A DNA stretch of 64,000 nucleotides, from contig CP137668.1 in assembly GCA_037976565.1 (NCBI GenBank), positions 24,696,280 through 24,760,279 on the forward strand, read 5' to 3'. The stretch is from Mesocentrotus franciscanus. Lineage: Eukaryota > Echinodermata > Echinoidea > Camarodonta > Strongylocentrotidae. Shown here one piece after another: positions 11,830-25,100 of the stretch (position 1 is its first letter; each line of letters begins with the position of its first letter). Made by a program: the position numbers and the translations under genes. A model generated the notes under the pieces. That model was not told where the DNA came from, made no database searches, and saw only the letters and a program-made list of their open reading frames with translations.

Positions 11830-14800
11830 CAGGTGCCTTTTTTGCACCTGCTACAGGGGCACATTTACAGAATACTTTTATTAAGGGTACTTAGAGCACG
11901 ACATTGGGTTTTACCTGATCACGCGCCCACTCCTGTTTAATAACAAACCATTAACCAATCGTATAGGCCTATGTCTAAATGAAACTTACATTGATAGCAA
12001 AAGTTGCATATGAAATGGATATCAATGCACGTCGAAGAATGTGTTATTTGATCGACCAAAAACAAAGCGGAACATTTCCGAATTATAATATTACAATAAT
12101 AAATGCAGACTGCAATATACTGCATTTAATATAGTCCACTGTGGATAATTGGATAACAGAAATGACATTCCTAGCTTTAGATTGAATTGAAAGAGAGCAG
12201 AGAAAATGACTCCGTGTTACAAAGGAGAGTCGAGTTCCATATACCACATTAATATGGCTTCAATTTTAGGCGAATGGAAAAGGCAGGCGACAAATTAAAG
12301 AATTATTATGAATTCCCCCGCCCCATTTTGGCCCGAATTATCTTTTTGGGTAACGCGTCAAGTTTGATTATGGGTGACATGGTTTGCGTGCTCGATGACA
12401 TCTATTCAGATATAGCCTGAACATGAGGATAAGATAAGAGTAATTGATTTAATACGAGAGAAAAGAGAGAGAGAACACATAGAAAGAGAGAAAGGAAGGG
12501 AAAGTGTGTGATGTACGTGTGCGTGTGTGAGAGAAAGAGAGAGAGAGAGAGAGAGAGTGATTGAGAGATAAAGATAATAGATGGAACGGGGTAAGAGAGA
12601 GCATGAAATAGAGAGAGAGAGAGAGAGAAATGAAGTTAGAGAGGAAACAAAAGAGAAAAGAGAAATAGAAAGCAAATACAATAATTTGTCAATTGAGTTG
12701 AAGCTGATATAGGCTAGCATTTTCGTGCCAACAAATCTTCACTATTTATAGCTGATTAGTTTAATCTTGTTGTACAATGTTTGTCTAAAACATAGCAACG
12801 CCGTGCCAAATTGTGGTCCAGCGACTCGTTTCGGAATGATCATGCGTGTGTAGATAATAATATGCGTGTATAAGGTAAGAGAAAGATCCAAATTGTCTGA
12901 ACATCATGGAGTGTTATCACCTTCCTGGTTGCAAAATACAACCCCCAAAACAGACGTACAAATGAACGAAAGCAAACACAGAAACATTTGAAATATGACG
13001 CCCTTTTTGACCCAAAATTAGAGATTATAACACTGCAATAATGTTAGTCCCCAATAATAGCTAGAGGAATATATTGCACAAAAACTTGAAGATTTAATTT
13101 TTTAATACTTTGTATAAATAGAATGCAAATGGTATTAATATCTCCGCCCAAAGATAAATAATAACGGCCTTCTGTTATTTTTTTATGGTTGAACAGTGTA
13201 CCCGGCAAGCAGAGCAAATTTGAAGTGGGAATGACACATTTTATTGGCCTTTTCATCGAATTATGTCAAGCTCACTGTCGCTCCCAATCACTTTCGAATG
13301 AGCATCACGCACTGCAAGGCGATCTCATGATAAATTTCACCTTGCAAGAACTAGTTCAAACATCATCTCCAGTTCTATATTTGTACATTTCTTTTCCATC
13401 TTGGGATAATAAAATAAAAGACAAATGCCCGTAATGATATTACAGTGATGAACTAATATGATTAGATTCCAAAATTAATGACACCGTCATAGTTTTTGAA
13501 AAAAATATTAACGCTTTCGTCTTTTTCAAGTGTTTTATATTGAAACAGTGAACATACTCAGACAAGGGGGAGGGTTGGGGAGGGGGAGAGATACAGACAG
13601 AAGGAACAGGAACATAATGGTGAAAAGGAGACACAGGAAAGCAGAAGTCGAGAAGGTGGGAAGGGTATATATTATGTACATGGCCATGAAGATAACTATC
13701 TCACACGAATAGCTACTTGAAAATGTTACAATTTTCGCTTCCCTTTCCTTCCCTACCTCGGCAAGAGTTTATAACCCCTTCCTATGTATGACGCCTACCT
13801 GACAGTCAGACTATGAAATAGGACATTCCTGCTTCATAATTAGGTCATCAATAAACCAAAGAAGTACAAAACAGAGTATTTCCTCCCCTTTTTTCATTCG
13901 AATTCCTCAAAAGATCTGGGGCACCGTGTGATCATTTTCGTCGTTCCTACATTAGGCCCAGATAGGATTGCCCTAGTTTTAATACAGCCCTAAATCGGCC
14001 GATGGGTTTACCTGCCCTGCGTCCTTCCTTGCTGCCATTTAGACTTGCTTAAAGGGAGTGTCAAGGGATGGGAAGATAAAGCATAATATATGAGGTATAC
14101 ATTGAACTCCAATGGAGGAGAACATCGCGGGTATGACAATAATCTTGAAATGGGCATATTTAGTTCATTTCTCATCGATGTTTGTTTAGTCTTGCAATTT
14201 AGTTTCGATTTTGATAGTTCCAACACCTATACAGATAGAAAAAATCCTGTTAAGGATTAAACGCAAAAACTGGAACATACATAATTGCGACACGTTATGC
14301 TTTAACAGTACGATTTGAATAAATTAGATAGCATAAATAAAGACAAAAAGAAAACAAACAAACAAATGAAAAGATACCAATGGCGCTAGTGCCTTACTAG
14401 TGCTAGAACATTTTGAACGTGGAGATGGGGTGTTGAAGTGAAAAAGTTATCGTGAGGTAATCAAGTTTTTCCAAGAAGAAATATTAAATTTGCCCAGATG
14501 TTAGAAAGAAAAACGCAGGAAATGGGGAAAAGGCTTCCAAATCTGCCATTAGACATTTTCAAAAGAAGATGGTACCCGTTCACCCCACACCCCCATCCAA
14601 GAACGGCGCCCGAGGTATTATGTACGTGGCCTCTTCTGACAGAAGTCCCGGAAAACCGGTGTGCCTTCAGAACACATGGATGCCTTCCTTTGCCCCACGG
14701 TTACCGATATGTACATATGCCACTGTACTTAGAAAAGACGATAGGATGAACTTAACACCATGGAAGTACAACGAACGACTTAGGCCTTATAAGCTATAAT

Positions 14801-15600
14801 GAAAGTATTTATTTGAATTTGTAAAGAAAATGACAAGTATTCGCGCTCTCTAAAAAACAGAATGTTCAATCACCTTTAAAAACAACACAGGAATGACAAC
14901 GTTTTCAAAATGGTAGATTCGACAATTTTAACATGCAGGATGCAGGAGTATAAAGAATGAAAATAATTAACGTTTTGAAGAAGAAAAAAATGTCGCTTCT
15001 CGACCCTACCATGATTAAATACAGATTTTAGTCTTAATCGTATAATACCAAAAAGGGGAACAAAAAGAAAAAGAAAGATTGCACATAATTATCAGTCATC
15101 TGGCTCGTAATTATTGATAAAGATTAAAGCGAGATTTCAAAGCGAACAATACACTTTCCATTTGCCATGTTCACTTTCACAATGGTGGCAGATATCATTA
15201 CGTCCATACGTATACCATGTTTTCAATTGATTCCAATTGCACCACAGCATTCTAGTTTCATTGATACTCCTCATATTCCATTGCCCTTGCTCCCTGCCAA
15301 AAAGCAGTGTCCTACTTTTCCTCGACGCGCTCGATTTCACACGAAAATTATTGCCGCTCAAAAAGCGTTTCATTTTTCCCATCTCATGTTCTTTGTCTTT
15401 AAGAGCGTGTGCTTCGCTGATTAAAAGATCAAAAGTTCGTGACATTTTCTAAGGAAGCATCATATTTCTCCTCATCCACTTCATTTTTGTCTTCATCGCT
15501 GTGTTCATTTTGTATTCAGCCTCTTATCTCCTCATCACTTCTTACAGGGTGTATTTCTCCCTGGTGACACCCGATTATTACCTGTATTTTTCGACAAAGG
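11830..15600. other. No gene recognised
   Basis: Apart from the (GA)n region at 12.5 kb, short open frames only. None shows a recognisable domain. Confidence 0.5.
12455..12690. repeat. (GA)n-rich microsatellite
   Basis: Several GA runs (12533-12558, 12609-12629) in a purine-rich stretch. Confidence 0.85.
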
Positions 15601-15607
15601 TGATCTC

Positions 15608-15935
15608 GTTCAGCATGGAGGCTTTAGGTGATGCACAGTCAAACCTGTTCATATAGGTCATCTCTACATAAAGACCATGCACCCGCCGCCTATAGCGATC
15701 CCTTCACCCTATGCTTTCTCCGATACGAGAAAGGAGGCTTTTTAGATACGTTACCCTGTCTATTGTGACCACTCCCAATGTCGATCAGCATGGAGGCTTT
15801 ATGTGATGCACAGTCAATTGTCATTCTCTACATAAAGACCATGCACCTGCATATAGCAATCAATTCACCCGATGATTTCTCCGAAATGAGAGAGGAGTCT
15901 TTTTAAATACGTTACCCTGTCTATTGTGACCACTT
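15608..15935. repeat. Tandem duplication of a ~165-bp unit
   Basis: CAGCATGGAGGCTTTAGGTG at 15613 and CAGCATGGAGGCTTTATGTG at 15788 each begin a unit. Each unit contains CTCTACATAAAGACCATGCA and ends TACGTTACCCTGTCTATTGT-GACCACT (about 15750-15772 and 15911-15933). Confidence 0.8.
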
Positions 15936-15939
15936 TAAC

Positions 15940-18410
15940 CGTTTCCCTATAGGGGCCTTCTATTAAACAGGCAACAATTCAGTGACGCTTATTTTTTTCA
16001 ACCATTCTTTACATCGTTTCCCCGCTATATTTCTATATGCATCTAAAATTAATGCGCCCTTTATCAGAAAGACGAACGCATATAGTCTCATTAATTTGTC
16101 ATTATTTGGTACATTCAGGTTTAGATTGCAAATCCATTTCTCTATTCCGTAAACAAGGACACTAATTCAATGCACAGAGACTAGCAGTTTTTTTTCTTTT
16201 TCTGAACGTATATAGTTATTGAACATTGTGTTGCCTCTCCACCTCTCCACTCCTCAAAACAATCCCATGTTTTGATTGCTAGCTTTTATACTTTGCCATA
16301 CTCGGCAGAAGGTAGCAAGTGCCAATTTGCAAGAAATATCTTATTTTTTAGTTCGTAAGAAGTCAGAGAAGCCTTTCTCATAAAGGGGTGGATTTGAAAA
16401 AGTAGACAAATAACATGCCTCTCTGTGTAACAAAAGATCGTGCGCAAGTAATATTGTCGTTACCATTTATTGCATGAGACACTCTTAACTCTTCTTCTGC
16501 CTCTTCTTCTTCCACTTCTTCTTCTTCTTCCTTTTCTTTATCTTCCTCCCCTTCTTCACCTTCTCCTTGTTATCATTATAATATTATTTTCTTTACTCTT
16601 TATTCTATATTTTCTCAAATTCATTCTCCTTGTACGTCTTAAGAATCTCATACTACTACTCCGTTTCGCCTCCTATAATACCTTTTTAATTCAGACATAC
16701 TATATTATGTTACTCAGTACGGGAGCCAATTCACGTACAAGCTATGCTTTTCATTTAGGCTCCCCACATTTTACATTGTCATATCTATATATTTCGAAAA
16801 TTCGTACCTATTTTCCGTACATTATACTTGATTTGAAATCTTTTTTGTTAATGTAAAAGTGGAACAAATAAACTTCATACTAATTTTTATCTTTACTACG
16901 TTTCAAAATGTAACTTGTTTCCCTTTGTCAATCTAAGGCAGATCCGCATTTATCATGTCCAACGACGCCACTGTGTCACGTGACATCAATCGATCAATAT
17001 TATTGGTGTAATGCATTGTAAGCAAGTTGAGTGTTGAGTTTCTAGATTATAACAACACGGCATGGTAACATTCTGCTCACTCCAATATTCACAGAAAGGA
17101 GCACTGCTATACCACAAGCGGGACAAGTATGCGCCAGTATAGGTAAGGCAGCCAGGTTGTGGAGGTTGAGTAAGGTCGGCTTGCATTGCCAGGTCGTTGT
17201 TTTAAGGGTGTCGTCAATAAGACAAATACCCCTCTCGACTAACATAAAAAAGAAAAGAAAACAAACAAACAAACATACCAAAAATAAATAACAACACCAA
17301 CCAACCAACCAACCTCCTCTGTTTTAAAGGCAAACTATGACCTATGTTTTTATAAGGTTGACAGGAAAATGTATAGCTTAATGTAACTGGTTGTGGATTC
17401 AGTCTAAAATAGAGTCAAGTAGAGAAAATTTTTAATTGGGAACGTTAATTTAAAGTGAAAGTGCTGTTGAAATTGCATTAATTTTCCTCAACTACATACA
17501 CCGATTAAAAATGTTAAAAATCCTATTAGACCCAGGCATGTGAAAACGTTGAGTAGTTTTTGATCATCGGCCATCCGGCTTTACCCACAGATCCTTTAAG
17601 TAGAAATTAGCTACCAAAATATTCATGCAGCCCTTTTTTCCATGTGAATGTTTCTCTACTAACATGAATTGATTCATCTCTGGTAGCAAGCTCATACTAT
17701 GTGGCCGGCCTATGGTGTCATAAAGGCTCAATTTAAAGAAAGATCGAATTTTTAAAAGTTTGATGGTAAAGAGATCGATCCTTTTCCACGGGTTTGGTGT
17801 TATAAGTTTAGATGGATGAAAGATCGTTTTCAACAGTTTGATTTCAGAAACATGGATATTTTTTTCGATGATTTTGTTGACTAATCAGATCACAAGAATC
17901 AGCGCTGCCAATCTACCAATTAAGTAAAACGGAACCTCATCTATCGAAATTGCAAGAGAGATTGATAGATCGACGGTGTTTTTGAAGTGTGCCAATGGGA
18001 CATAAACTTGTACTTTTAAAATATTTGCCACGCTGATTCTCGCGCGTTGAGTAAAACAAAACAAAGCAAAAGCAACAAAAGACGGAAAATATCAATGTCA
18101 TGTTAATTTTTTCACTATCTAACTTTTAAAATAATCACCGGTGTGTCACCGAAACTTTATAATACAAAGGCATGGCAAAAGATCGATGTTGTTAACGTCT
18201 AACGTTGAAAAGATCGAACCTCCTTCGATCAATTGATCAAAACCGTATGACACCGCATGCCTGCCATAGTAACTATGAGCGAGAGATACATCATGTGGAA
18301 TCTGATAGTAGAGCCGAGGAAAGAGCCGTAATTCAATTACCCATCAACAGGCTGTAGCGTAATCCTATAGGGATGTGCCGGAAGATCCGACGTGAAAGAA
18401 TCGCGCTTTT
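15940..18410. other. No gene recognised
   Basis: AT-rich with a CTT-rich patch (16490-16570) and an (AAAC/CCAA)n patch (17250-17315). Confidence 0.5.
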
Positions 18411-18417
18411 TAGCAGT

Positions 18418-18430
18418 ATAGAGAGAGAGG

Positions 18431-18472
<42 letters not shown>

Positions 18473-18515
18473 AAGAGAATGAGGGAGAGAATTTGGGGGA
18501 GGAGGAGGGAGGGAG
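18418..18515. repeat. (GA)n microsatellite
   Basis: GAGAGAGGGAGAGAGA-type tract of about 95 bp. Confidence 0.9.
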
Positions 18516-19184
18516 ATTATTTATTAAAAAACGGTGATATACTTCTCAGTGTATCAGAAGGATATGAATTCCACGTTTATAATCAAAATAATACACAAAG
18601 GAAAATGGCGAGATTTCCCACAAGCATGAGGCTTATGATTGGTCGTCGTAACGAGACACTGCAAATAGAGAGAGAAAGGGACTCTTTGTATAATTTGTGA
18701 AGCTATCAAAGCTGTGGACAGAATGTTTGACATACTGTCATTTCTATAACTTACGAATACGTCAATATTAATCTAGCATCCACCCCTTTAAAATGGCGAT
18801 AATACAAAATTGAAAATCACATTATTTTCAGTATTAAAGGAAACCTTAACGGGTGGTAACCGTAAAAGATCAAACTAAATTAAAACAGATATTTGTGCAG
18901 TTGCTATAAGTCATGAATTACAAAATAACTGTTTATATAGATACTGCCGTATCACTTCGGTGCCAGAGATGTGTTTTCCACCTGCACCCATTATGGCTAA
19001 CTTGAAGCGAAAATGAATACAATTTCAATAGAGCTCACGGTAGATTATCGACTTATGCTATTCATGCAAATTTCATTATTTGTCGCGATGAAAATTCATG
19101 CCCGCTTCCATGGTTATCTTTAGTAGGACTATTATACGATGTATTACTGTGAATAGTCTTGCCTGCAGCGTTGAGATTATCGAA

Positions 19185-19320
19185 GAGGTGTTGTAGTCTA
19201 GTGAACAAGTCATCGGACTGTATATCAAAACGTATGGGGTTCGAATCCCAGCAAGGCACTAAAGTCCTACGGCAAGACTTTAATCTACAATATTGCCACT
19301 TTCCACCCAGGTGCAAATAT
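19185..19320 (+). repeat. tRNA-derived SINE fragment
   Basis: A-box-like TTGTAGTCTAGTGAACAAG followed by a perfect B-box GGTTCGAATCCC (about 19238-19249), then AGCAAGGCACTAAAGTCCT, a CGGCAAGAC stretch and TTTCCACCCAGGTGCAAAT. The last part is shared with the element at 19.85 kb, so both are copies of one family. Confidence 0.65.
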
Positions 19321-19383
19321 AAACTGATATGCGTACGCTCTACTTTACTTGAGCGTTTCGGCTATAAGCGGGATAATAATGTC

Positions 19384-19636
19384 TAATGGGGAAAGTTGCG
19401 ATTGATTCCAAATCCCCAAATCAAGCGTAAGTCTTGCGATTTTTTTCAACTTTCTTGCGACGCCCCATTAGTAAGAGAGAGAGGGAGAGAGAGAGAGGTG
19501 GAGAATAAAAGCTATAGATCTAGTTAACTTAATTTAATTGTTAAAACTTTAATCCTAACAAAATCCTAGGAAAATTAGGAGACTAGTGGGGCGTTGCAAC
19601 TTGCAATCAATCGCAACTTTCTTGCAACGCCCCATA
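19384..19636. mobile_element. Small inverted-repeat element with ATGGGG ends
   Basis: Left TAATGGGGAAAGTTGCGATT and right CAATCGCAACTTTCTTGC then AACGCCCCATA are complementary apart from a gap. An inner copy of the right end (CTTGCGACGCCCCATTA) precedes a (GA)n tract at 19467-19500. Confidence 0.6.
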
Positions 19637-19845
19637 AGACTCTAAGTGCTATGAGCGTCATGGCCTGGCGGATACGAGCGCTATACATAAGAAGCCACTT
19701 TAATCATGACTAATATTGCAATTTTTGATTTCCTGTGACTAAAACGATTCGAAAGACAAATGTGTGGATCTATGGAAACAGGCATTTGGGGGCAAACGAA
19801 TTAAACGGTTTATATATTGCACGCATGAATTTTTCAATCCCTGTC

Positions 19846-20075
19846 GTGGTATAGTGGTTCATTCACTTGACTCTCAATCCAAGGGTTGAGGGTTTGAATC
19901 TCAGCCAGGCACTAACGTCCTTCAGCAAGACAATTTTATCCACGTTTGCCACTCGCCACCCAGGTGTAAACGGGTACTTTGAAATCACTGGGGTAATAAT
20001 TGCAGGGCCCTCATGAAGAACAGCATTGAAGCTGACGGGGCTTCCCTTGGGTAAACAATATTATTATCATCATAA
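19846..20075 (+). repeat. tRNA-derived SINE, fuller copy of the 19.2-kb family
   Basis: Head GTCGTGGTATAGTGGTTCA resembles a tRNA 5' half (A-box TGGTATAGTGG); B-box GGTTTGAATCTC is slightly degraded. It continues with GCCAGGCACTAACGTCCTTC, AGCAAGAC, CACCCAGGTGTAAACGGGTA and a GGGGCTTCCCTTGGGTAAAC end followed by an (ATT)/(ATC) tail at 20050-20078. Confidence 0.7.
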
Positions 20076-20649
20076 TTGTATTCGGAGGGAGTTATGCTGA
20101 TTTGTACCGCTTCCTAGATGATTCTGTTCGTAGCCAGAACATGCAGGAGGGTGCTAGCACATACGGTATACTTGACCACAGAGTTAAAGCCCTTCTGGCT
20201 CCAAACAGACGCACATCGATCTTCAACTATACTGGATTTTATCCCGAGGACCACCAACTGAAGCAGGTGTCAAAACATTTACTATATGAAACGGCTGATG
20301 GAAATTCTTGGAAAGTACTGTAAAGCAATCAGAACATACAGAAATAGCAGACAATGTTTCCTTTTATTCCCAGTTTCATTATTACGTTTTGGTTTTGCAT
20401 CGTCCGAGAAGTCCATTGAGAGGGATGCTAAACAGCCATTAAACCGTTTTAAGGGGGTTGATTTTTTCTCTCGATTCTTGTGGTCAATTTGCTAATCTGA
20501 GCACATCGCTTTGAAAATTCCAGGTTAAATGCGTTGATCAACGTCCCCCATCTACTCATTCAAAATGGCGCAGCAATACAATAATCATCACCTCTAATGT
20601 TATAATAATACATTACAATGAAGTCTGTCTTAATTGCTACCTCCATATC

Positions 20650-21414
20650 GATAAAACTGAGTTCTGATCATGCGACTTCGTTGTGAAAGAAACTGTAGCG
20701 ATCTAAAAGGTTTATGTAGCACATCGGTATTGGTGGATATTGTGAGGTTAGGGAATCATCTAAATTATAAGAAATTGACTCAGTTTTGCTGAAAGTCACA
20801 TGCACTGCACACAGAAATGTGCATGGGACTACACGAACATGTGGGATGAAAGTTTAATTGTCCAAACACTTAAAGAGAAGGTTGAGTTCTGGAAAGAGGT
20901 GAAAAATATTTTGTGAGCGTTATCATTGTATTATGCAAGTGTGGAAGAACATCAGAGAAAAAATGTTCCCTGAACAGCATGGCTCTTCAAATGCCTTAAT
21001 GTTCTAAATATGGCATGTAACATCATACAAATCGGGACGGATTTTTATGCCACATGTTCGTGTAGTCCCATATACATCTTTCTGTGTACAGTGCTTGTAT
21101 CTTAACCAAGACTGGGCCAAATTTCTTATCATTTTAATGATTCCAGAACCTTGCAGTACACACCAAGACTAATATGCTAGATGATCAACCTTTTCTGATC
21201 GATTCCACAACGTTTCTTTCACAATGCAATCGCATGACCAGAACTCAACTTTATCTTTAAGCTCTTACCATATTCCAAACATAACTGCATTTGAAGAGCC
21301 GTCAATTCCAGGGGACAATTTCTCCATAACATTTCTCCACACTAACATAACAAGAATTTAAAATCTCACAATTATGTTTATATTTCATTACCCAGAACTC
21401 AACCTTCTCTTTTA
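20650..21414. mobile_element. Overlapping fold-back elements with TTGAGTTCTGG ends
   Basis: GATAAAACTGAGTTCTGATC (20650) pairs with its complement ending at 21256, and TTAAAGAGAAGGTTGAGTTC (20870) pairs with CCAGAACTCAACCTTCTCT (ending about 21410). The two arm pairs overlap, suggesting one element nested in or joined to another. GAGTTCTGG ends resemble those of the element at 41410-41909. Confidence 0.55.
21065..21264. repeat. Direct repeat, copy 1 of a ~200-bp segment
   Basis: From TCCCATATACATCTTTCTGT to CAATCGCATGACCAGAACT; repeated with few changes at about 21749-21946. It contains GACTGGGCCAAATTTCTTAT and ATGCTAGATGATCAACCTTT in both. Confidence 0.8.
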
Positions 21415-21748
21415 CTGCGGAGAGATTCCTACAGGGACTTATATTCTGTTTCCCTTGGATGGCCTTTTAAAATGTTTGACTGTATAACTTATTGTTGATG
21501 GAAAACAAATAACAGCATTGTAACCATTGGCATCATATTAAAGGTAAAGAACAGTTTTGGAAACGCCCCTCTCTCAAAAAAAATGAAACGGAAGCTCTCA
21601 TTACCAATCATGTGAAAGAATATGTTTTGACTAATACGTGATGATACAATTTTTGCCGGGAAAGTCGGGAAACCGCCTACTAATTGATATATTTGGTAAA
21701 TTATTATATCTATTGGGACCAAATAGATATCGCGCACGTGGTCTTGTG

Positions 21749-21946
21749 GTCCCATATACATCTTTCTGTGTACAGTGATTGTAACTTTACCAAGACTGGG
21801 CCAAATTTCTTATCATTTTGATGATTCCAGAACCTTGCAGTACACACCAATACTAATATGCTAGATGATCAACCTTTTCTAAACGATTCCACAACGTTTC
21901 TTTCACAATGCAATCGCATGACCAGAACTGGCCTTTATCTTTAAGT
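21749..21946. repeat. Direct repeat, copy 2 of a ~200-bp segment
   Basis: Same orientation as 21065-21264, with changes such as TGATTGTAACTTTACC versus TGCTTGTATCTTAACC. It probably marks the right arm of a second fold-back copy. Confidence 0.8.
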
Positions 21947-22515
21947 GGGTATGAGGCAACTTTGGGTAATAACGAGTGGTAGTTTCACATCAAAAGTAGA
22001 TGACTGTTTGATCTCTAACATACATGTTTGTTTTATCCCCTGGTACAATGACGTATCGCGTTTATCAGATCTGGGCTATGTTTACCGTTATAAACTCCCA
22101 TGTTTGACACTTAAAGAGGTGACCTGATCATCCTGCGTGTCTTTTGGTAATCTTCACACCCAGGAAAGAAAAAGGGGATTTATAGGAGGGGGATGCAAAA
22201 CGCCATTACGATTAATAATTTCCTTGCTTTGGATACACTTTCGATGTGGAGATGGTACATTGTTTACTAATCAAATGACCATGGTAAACCAGGAATAGGC
22301 TTATTATAGAATCTGAAGTCTCATTTAATGCTGAAAAAACAATCAAGACTATTATCACTGTTTCAGCAATTAATTACCGTGTAATTAACAGATTATTAAA
22401 GGCACTTCTTTACTCACCTTTTAAAATTGTTGCTGTATCAACAGTACTGTGGTTCGCACTGTATTGAAATTGAAATTTGATTTAATAAGAACATTTTGCG
22501 TTTATATAGCGCCTA

Positions 22516-22918
22516 AAGGTCGGGTGACATCCAAATATAAGTTGATTCCTGTTGATATGCAGGGCTGCATACAACTCATATTTTGTTATTCAAACATCTA
22601 AATATATTTCATAGACTTTTAAATATTTTGTAAAATAATTTTCTCAGACCTGCTAAGCTCCACCCAAAAAAAAAAATGCTTCAGATCTCGTTCATCTTGT
22701 GACATCATCTGTCAATCATTAGTGAACTCACAAAAGAATTGCATTCTTTCATACAATACCTCCACATTACCTATATTTCTGGTGATGCTACTGCACATCT
22801 GACATAGCAACTCCTATGTTGGTATTGCATGGTCTATTGTAAACAGGTGGTCAGTTCTGGTGAAGCTACATACCACTGTCAACAGGAATCAACTTATATT
22901 TGGATGTCACCCGACCTT
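22516..22918. mobile_element. MITE with ~39-bp perfect terminal inverted repeats
   Basis: Left AAGGTCGGGTGACATCCAAA continuing TATAAGTTGATTCCTGTTGA; the right end is the exact complement. The interior (about 320 bp) is AT-rich without a coding frame. Perfect arms suggest recent activity or conversion. Confidence 0.85.
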
Positions 22919-24032
22919 CAATACATCGACGATGAAAAGAATAATCCCTTACAGATCTAATATACACAATGAGAATCGAACAAAATTGAAGATGAAATAC
23001 AACCGTTTATTTAACTGTCAGTTGTTTGTGCTCCGACATTTTCTCCGGCGACGTTTTGCTCCGGTCTTTATTTCGTCAAAGATATTGAGTTGGGTTAAGC
23101 TTTCGACAGAGTTTTATGGATTAGGTTCGTTGAGTCCAAGAATAAACATAGGCATGGTAATCACTATGATAGTGTAGGAAATTGACAACGGAGCAATTGC
23201 CGCTGGAGCTCGCTTCGTACTACCCGTTTATCCCAGTGTTCACTGTCCTCTAGTTACATTTTCTACTGGAATTGGGTCATCTTCGTATATCGATCCTCTA
23301 GCTCTCATTGTTTTAGCTGGGTCATTTCTGACACCGCCTGCTGTCCTGTATCACACGAGTTTTCGTTATTGCTTCTTGACGAGCCAATCAAGTCGAGTGT
23401 TAGTAATTACTACTTCCATGAAGGACCAATCAACTGAAGTGTTAGTAATTTCCATTGCCTACACCAAGCCACCTGCGCGTTTTCCAAACGTTTCCGGTTC
23501 TTAATATCTGAACAACCCTTAAAGGCGAATGGTATCACATTTCATAAGAAATGTACTTGTAAGTAGCAGGGGGAGGTGGGGGGGGGTAACAAATCATCCA
23601 TTTTGTAAAGCTATGATAACTTTTGTATCTTTTCCTGTAAAACTGAACAGATATGAAATATGCTGTTTTAACATTAAAGGCAAAATTGATCATCTTTGGC
23701 TGCTTTTCATTAAGCAAATGAGAAATTTGGCATTTTCAGCCGAATATTGGAAATAGGTATATGCAAACCACTGCAATTGATAATTCGTTGGACAAGTCAT
23801 AGGTGTGAAGTCCCATTAACGATTACATCAAAGATTTTTAGTTTATCCTGACGATTGAATGAAATTGTTAGCCATACTACATGTGTATATGGCTTGGATC
23901 AGATGAAATATTTAAAAAAATACAATTTTCTTTCTCAATTAGTTCCCTATTCAAAGGTACTTTGTATTATTATCTATATAAGGTTTCCAAGTGGTACTAT
24001 AAATCAGTGTATTTAATATCTTTAGCGCAGTG

Positions 24033-24265
24033 CCCGGATGACTGATCAATATTGTTTTCGTATTGTTCAGTCATCCGGGAACTTCAACTATCGATATCGA
24101 TATCACACGAAAACAAAGCCATATTTACCGAGGTAAGTCAAATTTTATTATTTCGCTAGTCAGCCTGATAAGGCTGATATAATGATAATAATAGTATTAT
24201 ATGGCTTTGTTTTCGTGTGATACAAGAATATATTGCTCTCGCTATGGCAATATATTCTTGTATCA
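24033..24265. repeat. Three consecutive hairpins
   Basis: Hairpin 1: CCCGGATGACTGATCAATA / TATTGTTCAGTCATCCGGG (24033-24079). Hairpin 2: TATCACACGAAAACAAAGCC / GGCTTTGTTTTCGTGTGATA (24101-24222), with a ~75-base loop. Hairpin 3: TGATACAAGAATATATTGC / GCAATATATTCTTGTATCA (24218-24265), sharing GATA with hairpin 2. Probably remnants of palindromic transposons. Confidence 0.75.
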
Positions 24266-24901
24266 CATTCAAAGCCATACAATATTATATAAATATTGTA
24301 GGACACGAGTGACCAATAAACCTTGAATAAAACCTTTATTCATATATATATCTTTATCTCTGAAACCTGATCAGCTTTAGGACCTAATACTGAACACTGC
24401 CTGAATAAAGCACACGCCATGGAAAGGAACGTATCTTACCATTCCATGTGCACAGACACAAGAGCTCTGTGGTTTACTTGGTCAAAAATAATACGGATTG
24501 GAATATACACCGATATATATAAAAGAACCGAATATCTGTTACAAATTATGCATAGTTATTTTCCATCATTTCCTTCCGAGTATTACAATCATGCAAATAA
24601 AACCTTGCAATACTCATACATGTCTTGTCTGTCACTTCAACACTTGTTTTAGGGTCGTGATTCGTTTTTGGTTTTGCTTTGTTTTTGCCTGCAATTCTTC
24701 GTTTTCCCAATTGTGATCTGGGATCTTCAAATCTCAAAACATATATATCGCTAGGGTGTGGGGAGTTGGACTCGGAACTTAATACTGTCCATGCACTTGC
24801 TGTGAAAGGTTGGATTATAAGCTATATACAGTGAATAACAAAACATGAGGATTAACAGATGAAACACGGCAGAAAACTTTATTACAGTTGTGTACATAGA
24901 A

Positions 24902-25100
24902 AGGAGGCACGATGGCTCAGAAGTAGAGGAGTACGTGTTCTCGTATAACTGGGAGGTCCCGGGTTCGACACCAAGTCAATGCACTAGTGCCCTTTGGAAG
25001 GCACTTGTACCAAGTCCTTAAAGCCGTCGGTCCCCTGGTTGCTTACTTACAAGCATACGAATGCTTTGTTAGCAGTCAGGTAAAATATACAAACAAACCA
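24902..25100 (+). repeat. tRNA-derived SINE, second family
   Basis: GGAGGCACGATGGCTCAGAA gives an A-box, and GTCCCGGGTTCGACACC gives a B-box about 50 bases later. The body runs through GCACTAGTGCCCTTTGGAAG and AAGTCCTTAAAGCCGTCGG and ends near an ACAAACAAACCAACCAAC tail. Confidence 0.65.

Noticed and set aside
10902..11894. Long open frames of poly-Val, poly-Thr, poly-Leu and poly-Ser on both strands
   Set aside because: They are produced by the (ACT)n array and are open in several frames at once.
19188..19250. Possible functional tRNA gene
   Set aside because: Good B-box only; the same body occurs in a second copy at 19.85 kb, so it is a SINE.
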